In this document: positions 60,129 through 64,000 of the stretch, piece by piece
How the letters are laid out: each line of letters begins with the position of its first letter
Numbering within the stretch: the first letter of the stretch is position 1
NCBI RefSeq assembly: GCF_028823635.1
Contig: NZ_JAPEHU010000002.1
Span: 124,001-188,000 of the forward strand
Direction of reading: 5' to 3'
DNA from: Demequina sp. B12
Lineage (GTDB): Bacteria > Actinomycetota > Actinomycetes > Actinomycetales > Demequinaceae
Length of the DNA stretch: 64,000 nt
Program-made: the position numbers and the translations under genes
Notes under the pieces: generated by a model
What the model was told of the DNA's origin: nothing
Database searches by the model: none
The model's input: the letters and a program-made list of their open reading frames with translations, nothing else

Positions 60129-61793
60129 TCAGCGTAGCGAGTGAGACGGAGAGTCCCACGCGAGCCCGTGCGGGATCTGCGCCGCGGGCTTGGGGTGAGC
60201 GAACAAGTAGCCCTGGGCCAGCTTCCAGCCGTGCGCGATAGCAAGGCGACGCTGTTCCTCGGTTTCGATGCCTTCAATGATTCCGGTCATCTTCAGGCTT
60301 GCGACGAGCGACGAGATAGCGATGGAGATGCGGTCTCCGGTGGACTCGTCGCCCAACCGCAAGGTGAACTCGCGGGCGAGCTTCATGCCTGAGACGGGGG
60401 AGCGCAGCACCGACGACAGTGCCGAGTAGCCCGTGCCGAAGTCGTCAATCAAGAGTTCGACCCCCAGCTCGGTGAGAGCGTCGAGCTCGGTGCGCGTCGC
60501 CTGGGTCGCCAGCAGCATTCCGGTCTCAGTGATCTCGAGCGCAAGCCGGCTGGAGTGGATACCCGCATCAGTGATTGCGTCTCGGACGGCCTCCACCAGA
60601 CCGGCCCCGCCGATCTGCTGCGCGGACACATTCACGAGCACTCGCCCGTCAAACCCTGGCCTGTCGGCAAGGAATCGGCATGCGTCACGGAGCACCACCT
60701 CACCGAGCGGCACCACCAGGTTCGCTTCCTCACAGACGCCCAGGAAGTCTTCGGGCATGAGCAAACCGCGCTGAGGGTGAAGCCACCGGACCAACGCTTC
60801 GTAGGCACGGATCTCTCCGGTCGTGAGTTCCACGATCGGTTGATAGTGCACCTGCAACTGGCCTTCGCGAAGCGCCGCGCGCAGCTCTGACTCCACGGAC
60901 AAGCGCATACGCGCGTCGCGGCGCATGTCTTCGGAGAACATCTCCGCACTGTTGCGGCCACTGCGCTTGGCGCTCGACATCGCCACATCGGCATCACGAA
61001 TCAATGCCTCAGCACTCATCCCTGGAACGGCAAGGGTGAGTCCTGCCGACGCTGACGGCGTGACCTCGTGGCCATCGATCGCGACCGGACGGTTGACCGC
61101 TTCCTGAAGGTACGTGGCGTAGTCCGCGACAGCATCGGCGCTATCGATGCCCGGCGCGAGCACCACGAACTCGTCCCCGCCAAGTCGCGCCACGGTGTCC
61201 CCGGGCCGGCTAGCCATCTGCAAACGGCGTGAGATCTCCAGCAGCAAGCGATCGCCGGCTTCATGTCCCCACGACTCATTGACCAAAGTGAAGTCGTCAA
61301 TGTCAAGGAAGATGCATGCCGCACGCGGGGCAGGATGATCAAGAATGACTGTCGCACGGTCCAACAGCAGCGCGCGGTTCGGAAGCCCCGTCAGGTGATC
61401 GTGCAGGGTGCGGTGCTCAAGTAACTCTTGCGCACGCCGCGCCTCGGTAAGGTCCTCCACTTGAGCGACGATGCGCATCGGCTCACCGGGAACCCGGGAG
61501 AAGGTGGTGCGCGTCCAGACCACCTCACCGCTACGGGTCACGAGGCGACGTTGTGTGTGAATGTGGCCGGCAATGCCGCGCTTCAGACGGTCCAGGAGCC
61601 GCTGATCGCGGCCCAAGTCGTCAGGATGCGTGATGTGGGACAGCATCAATCCCGCCATGTCCTGCGGAGTGTGTCCAAGCCAGGTCGCCAAGGTGGGGTT
61701 GACCTCAAGAAGGCAGGCGCTTGCGTCGAGCACTGCCATCCCGAGCGCTCCGCCGGCAAAAGCCGTCCGGAAGAGCTCGTCGTCCGTTGCCAC
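60129..61793 (-). CDS. PAS-GGDEF-EAL cyclic-di-GMP signalling protein
   Basis: The 554-aa product has a PAS domain (FAGGALGMAVLDASACLLEV to about 120), a GGDEF domain with LGGDEF and an intact inhibitory I-site RPGD five residues before it, and an EAL domain (AYEALVRW, DDFGTGYSAL). It can therefore make and break cyclic-di-GMP, gated by the PAS domain. No membrane segment is seen. GTG 61793 is chosen for GGAGG 9 nt upstream; an earlier in-frame start at 61832 is possible. Confidence 0.92.
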   Translation of the reverse strand: MATDDELFRTAFAGGALGMAVLDASACLLEVNPTLATWLGHTPQDMAGLMLSHITHPDDLGRDQRLLDRLKRGIAGHIHTQRRLVTRSGEVVWTRTTFSRVPGEPMRIVAQVEDLTEARRAQELLEHRTLHDHLTGLPNRALLLDRATVILDHPAPRAACIFLDIDDFTLVNESWGHEAGDRLLLEISRRLQMASRPGDTVARLGGDEFVVLAPGIDSADAVADYATYLQEAVNRPVAIDGHEVTPSASAGLTLAVPGMSAEALIRDADVAMSSAKRSGRNSAEMFSEDMRRDARMRLSVESELRAALREGQLQVHYQPIVELTTGEIRAYEALVRWLHPQRGLLMPEDFLGVCEEANLVVPLGEVVLRDACRFLADRPGFDGRVLVNVSAQQIGGAGLVEAVRDAITDAGIHSSRLALEITETGMLLATQATRTELDALTELGVELLIDDFGTGYSALSSVLRSPVSGMKLAREFTLRLGDESTGDRISIAISSLVASLKMTGIIEGIETEEQRRLAIAHGWKLAQGYLFAHPKPAAQIPHGLAWDSPSHSLR

Positions 61794-61934
61794 CGTTACG
61801 ATCCTCCACCCATTGCGGACGTCCGCCGCCATCAGGACTTCTATCGGCAGAATCTACAACGGCATGAAGAAACTGCAGAACGTGGGAAAATGCTCGTTGG
61901 CCCGCATACACACATGTAAGGAACCCCCACCACC

Positions 61935-63788
61935 GTGACTGCCGCGACCCGCATCGAGCCCGCAGCGACTGCGCCCGAGCTCATCCGCAACTTCTGCATC
62001 ATCGCGCACATCGACCATGGCAAGTCGACGCTCGCTGATCGCATGCTTGGCATCACCGGTGTGCTCGAGGCACGTTTGCAGAAAGCCCAGTACCTGGACC
62101 GGATGGACATTGAGCGCGAACGTGGCATCACCATCAAGTCGCAGGCGGTGCGCATGCCGTGGCAGGTGGGAGACACCCCTTACGCGCTCAACATGATCGA
62201 CACCCCTGGCCACGTCGACTTCAGCTACGAAGTATCGCGGTCGCTCGCAGCGTGTGAGGGTGCGATCCTGCTGGTCGATGCGGCGCAGGGTATCGAGGCC
62301 CAGACCCTCGCCAACCTGTATTTGGCGATGGAGAACGACCTCACCATCATTCCCGTTCTCAACAAGATCGACCTGCCCTCCGCAGACCCGGACCGCTACG
62401 CTGCGGAGCTCGCGCAACTCATTGGTTGCGAGGAGGACGAGGTCTTGCGTGTGTCCGGCAAGACGGGGCTCGGTGTCGAGGCACTTCTTGATCGTGTGGT
62501 CCAGGACATTCCGGCCCCCGTGGGTGTTGCTGATGCTCCGACCCGCGCCATGATTTTTGACTCGGTGTACGACACCTACCGTGGCGTCGTGACCTATGTG
62601 CGAGTCGTCGACGGCTCGCTCAAGCCACGCGAGAAGATCGCGATGATGTCGACGAACGCGACCCACGATCTGCTCGAGATCGGCGTTATTAGCCCGGAGC
62701 CAAAGCCGACCAAGGGCTTGGGCGTGGGCGAGGTGGGCTACCTCATCACCGGCGTGAAAGACGTGCGCTTGTCGAAGGTAGGCGACACCGTCACCCAGGC
62801 AAACAACCGTGCCGCGGAGTCGCTCGGTGGATACCGCGACCCCAAGCCCATGGTGTACTCGGGCCTGTTCCCCCTCGATGGCTCTGACTTCCCGGTGCTG
62901 CGTGATGCGCTCGACAAGCTCCAGCTCAACGATGCTTCGCTTGTCTATGAGCCCGAAAGCTCAGTCGCTCTAGGCTTTGGCTTCCGCTGTGGATACTTGG
63001 GACTGCTGCACCTTGAGATCGTGCGCGACCGCCTGGAGCGGGAGTTCGGCATCGACCTCATCTCTACTGCCCCGAACGTCGTGTACGAGGTGGAGATGGA
63101 GGACGGCAAGATCGTCACCGTCACCAACCCCTCCGAGTTCCCCGCAGGCAAGATTTCTGAGGTGCGTGAGCCCGTCGTCGAAGCATCGATCCTGGTGCCC
63201 AGCGAGTTCATTGGCACGGTGATGGAACTGTGCCAGGAACGTCGTGGGCAGATGGGCACCATGAACTACCTGTCGGAGACGCGCGTCGAGATGCACTACA
63301 CGCTGCCGTTGGCAGAAGTGGTGTTCGACTTCTTTGACCAACTGAAGTCACGCACGCGTGGCTATGGCTCGCTGGACTATGAACCCGCTGGTGATCAGAG
63401 TGCTGACCTGGTGAAGGTCGACATCCTGCTCCAGGGCGAGGCCGTGGACGCGTTCAGCGCGGTCGTGCACCGAGATGCTGCGTACGCCTATGGCGTCAGC
63501 ATGGTGACGAAGCTCAAGGACCTCATCGACCGCCAGCAGTTTGAGATCCCAGTCCAGGCAGCGATCGGTGCACGCATCATTGCGCGCGAGACCATTCGTG
63601 CCATCCGCAAGGACGTGCTCGCGAAGTGCTACGGCGGTGACATCTCCCGTAAGCGCAAGCTGCTCGAGAAGCAGAAGGCCGGTAAGAAGCGGATGAAGAA
63701 CATCGGCTCTGTTGAGGTCCCGCCGGAGGCTTTCATCGCGGCGCTCAGCACGTCGGACGACGGCTCAGACAAGGGCAAGAAGAAGTAG
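61935..63788 (+). CDS. lepA: Elongation factor 4 (LepA)
   Basis: The 617-aa translational GTPase has the G1 motif [21 protein letters not shown], and the LepA-specific C-terminus ([20 protein letters not shown]). It back-translocates stalled ribosomes. GTG 61935 has AAGGA about 12 nt upstream. It is divergent from the GGDEF-EAL gene and followed 2 nt later by hemW, the usual order. Confidence 0.97.
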   Translation: MTAATRIEPAATAPELIRNFCIIAHIDHGKSTLADRMLGITGVLEARLQKAQYLDRMDIERERGITIKSQAVRMPWQVGDTPYALNMIDTPGHVDFSYEVSRSLAACEGAILLVDAAQGIEAQTLANLYLAMENDLTIIPVLNKIDLPSADPDRYAAELAQLIGCEEDEVLRVSGKTGLGVEALLDRVVQDIPAPVGVADAPTRAMIFDSVYDTYRGVVTYVRVVDGSLKPREKIAMMSTNATHDLLEIGVISPEPKPTKGLGVGEVGYLITGVKDVRLSKVGDTVTQANNRAAESLGGYRDPKPMVYSGLFPLDGSDFPVLRDALDKLQLNDASLVYEPESSVALGFGFRCGYLGLLHLEIVRDRLEREFGIDLISTAPNVVYEVEMEDGKIVTVTNPSEFPAGKISEVREPVVEASILVPSEFIGTVMELCQERRGQMGTMNYLSETRVEMHYTLPLAEVVFDFFDQLKSRTRGYGSLDYEPAGDQSADLVKVDILLQGEAVDAFSAVVHRDAAYAYGVSMVTKLKDLIDRQQFEIPVQAAIGARIIARETIRAIRKDVLAKCYGGDISRKRKLLEKQKAGKKRMKNIGSVEVPPEAFIAALSTSDDGSDKGKKK

Positions 63789-63790
63789 CA

Positions 63791-64000
63791 GTGACTCCAG
63801 CGTCACCCGCCCCGAACGCAAACCAGCGCGACTTTGGGGTGTACATTCACGTGCCGTTTTGTGCGGTGCGTTGCGGATACTGCGACTTCAACACGTATGC
63901 GCCGGGCGAGTCCGAGTTCTCCTCCCGTTCGGACTATGTGAGTGCCGCGCTCGCCGAGATGGCCCTGGCCGCGCAGTCCATGGCAGGGGACCGCCGCCCC
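63791..64000 (+). CDS. hemW: HemW-like radical SAM protein (partial, 3' end outside window)
   Basis: The first 70 codons read MTPASPAPNANQRDFGVYIH then VPFCAVRCGYCDFNTYA, with the radical-SAM CxxxCxxC motif and the Y-x-H-x-P-F-C start of HemW. HemW is a haem chaperone related to coproporphyrinogen III dehydrogenase. The GTG follows lepA by 2 nt. The rest of the gene is outside the window. Confidence 0.93.
   Translation, partial: MTPASPAPNANQRDFGVYIHVPFCAVRCGYCDFNTYAPGESEFSSRSDYVSAALAEMALAAQSMAGDRRP

Overview
The window reads as about 64 kb of the chromosome of a high-GC actinobacterium, most likely in the Micrococcales (a Demequina- or Cellulomonas-like lineage; genus is a guess). Supporting signs are a long K/A-rich RNase E, GTG and TTG starts, a CysG-like fusion beside a separate CbiX chelatase, and many genes whose start codon lies only 6-7 nt after a TANNNT -10 element, as expected for leaderless mRNAs. 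No insertion sequence, integrase, CRISPR array or rRNA was seen. One tRNA (Ala, GGC) is present.

Left block (1-17.4 kb): cytochrome bd oxidase cydAB on the minus strand, then rne-rplU-rpmA-obgE-proB-(P-type ATPase)-proA-(49-aa membrane protein)-nadD-(Pro/Ala-rich membrane protein)-rsfS-two histidine phosphatases-tRNA-Ala. This is largely conserved actinobacterial backbone. The P-type ATPase sits as an extra gene between proB and proA.

Middle block (17.4-51.3 kb) is more variable: a glutathione peroxidase/membrane protein/AlkD-like unit; two SGNH hydrolases; two MFS exporters or permeases; a HAD phosphatase and an F420-reductase-like gene on a mirror-symmetric divergent promoter; a flavin monooxygenase/MarR/FMN-reductase operon with a palindromic operator over its -10; a GH3 glucosidase-MFS operon divergent from a TetR regulator; an M3 peptidase; a DoxX-like protein; and two GT4 glycosyltransferases with an SGNH hydrolase. 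Next comes a tetrapyrrole block, copC-like-hemC-hemD-hemB-hemL-cysG-like-cbiX-nirB-nirD, which makes uroporphyrinogen III and siroheme and ends in the siroheme enzyme that uses it. It is followed by a DUF6457 protein and a convergent regulator with a SufR-like Cys pattern. An ATP-grasp/alpha-E/transglutaminase operon closes the block.

Right block (51.3-64 kb) returns to backbone: leuS-degV-comEA-comEC-holA, convergent rpsT, a membrane-anchored PemK/MazF-like protein and a PAS-GGDEF-EAL protein, then divergent lepA-hemW (hemW runs off the end).

The most distinctive observations are regulatory: the symmetric divergent promoter at 22.47-22.50 kb, operators overlapping -10 elements at 26.0 and 29.57 kb, inverted repeats covering the start regions of the P-type ATPase and holA, and the recurring leaderless-start signature. 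Among proteins, the P-type ATPase that lacks the usual Ca/Na ligand residues and the antitoxin-less membrane PemK-like protein stand out. No clearly undescribed multi-gene system was identified.
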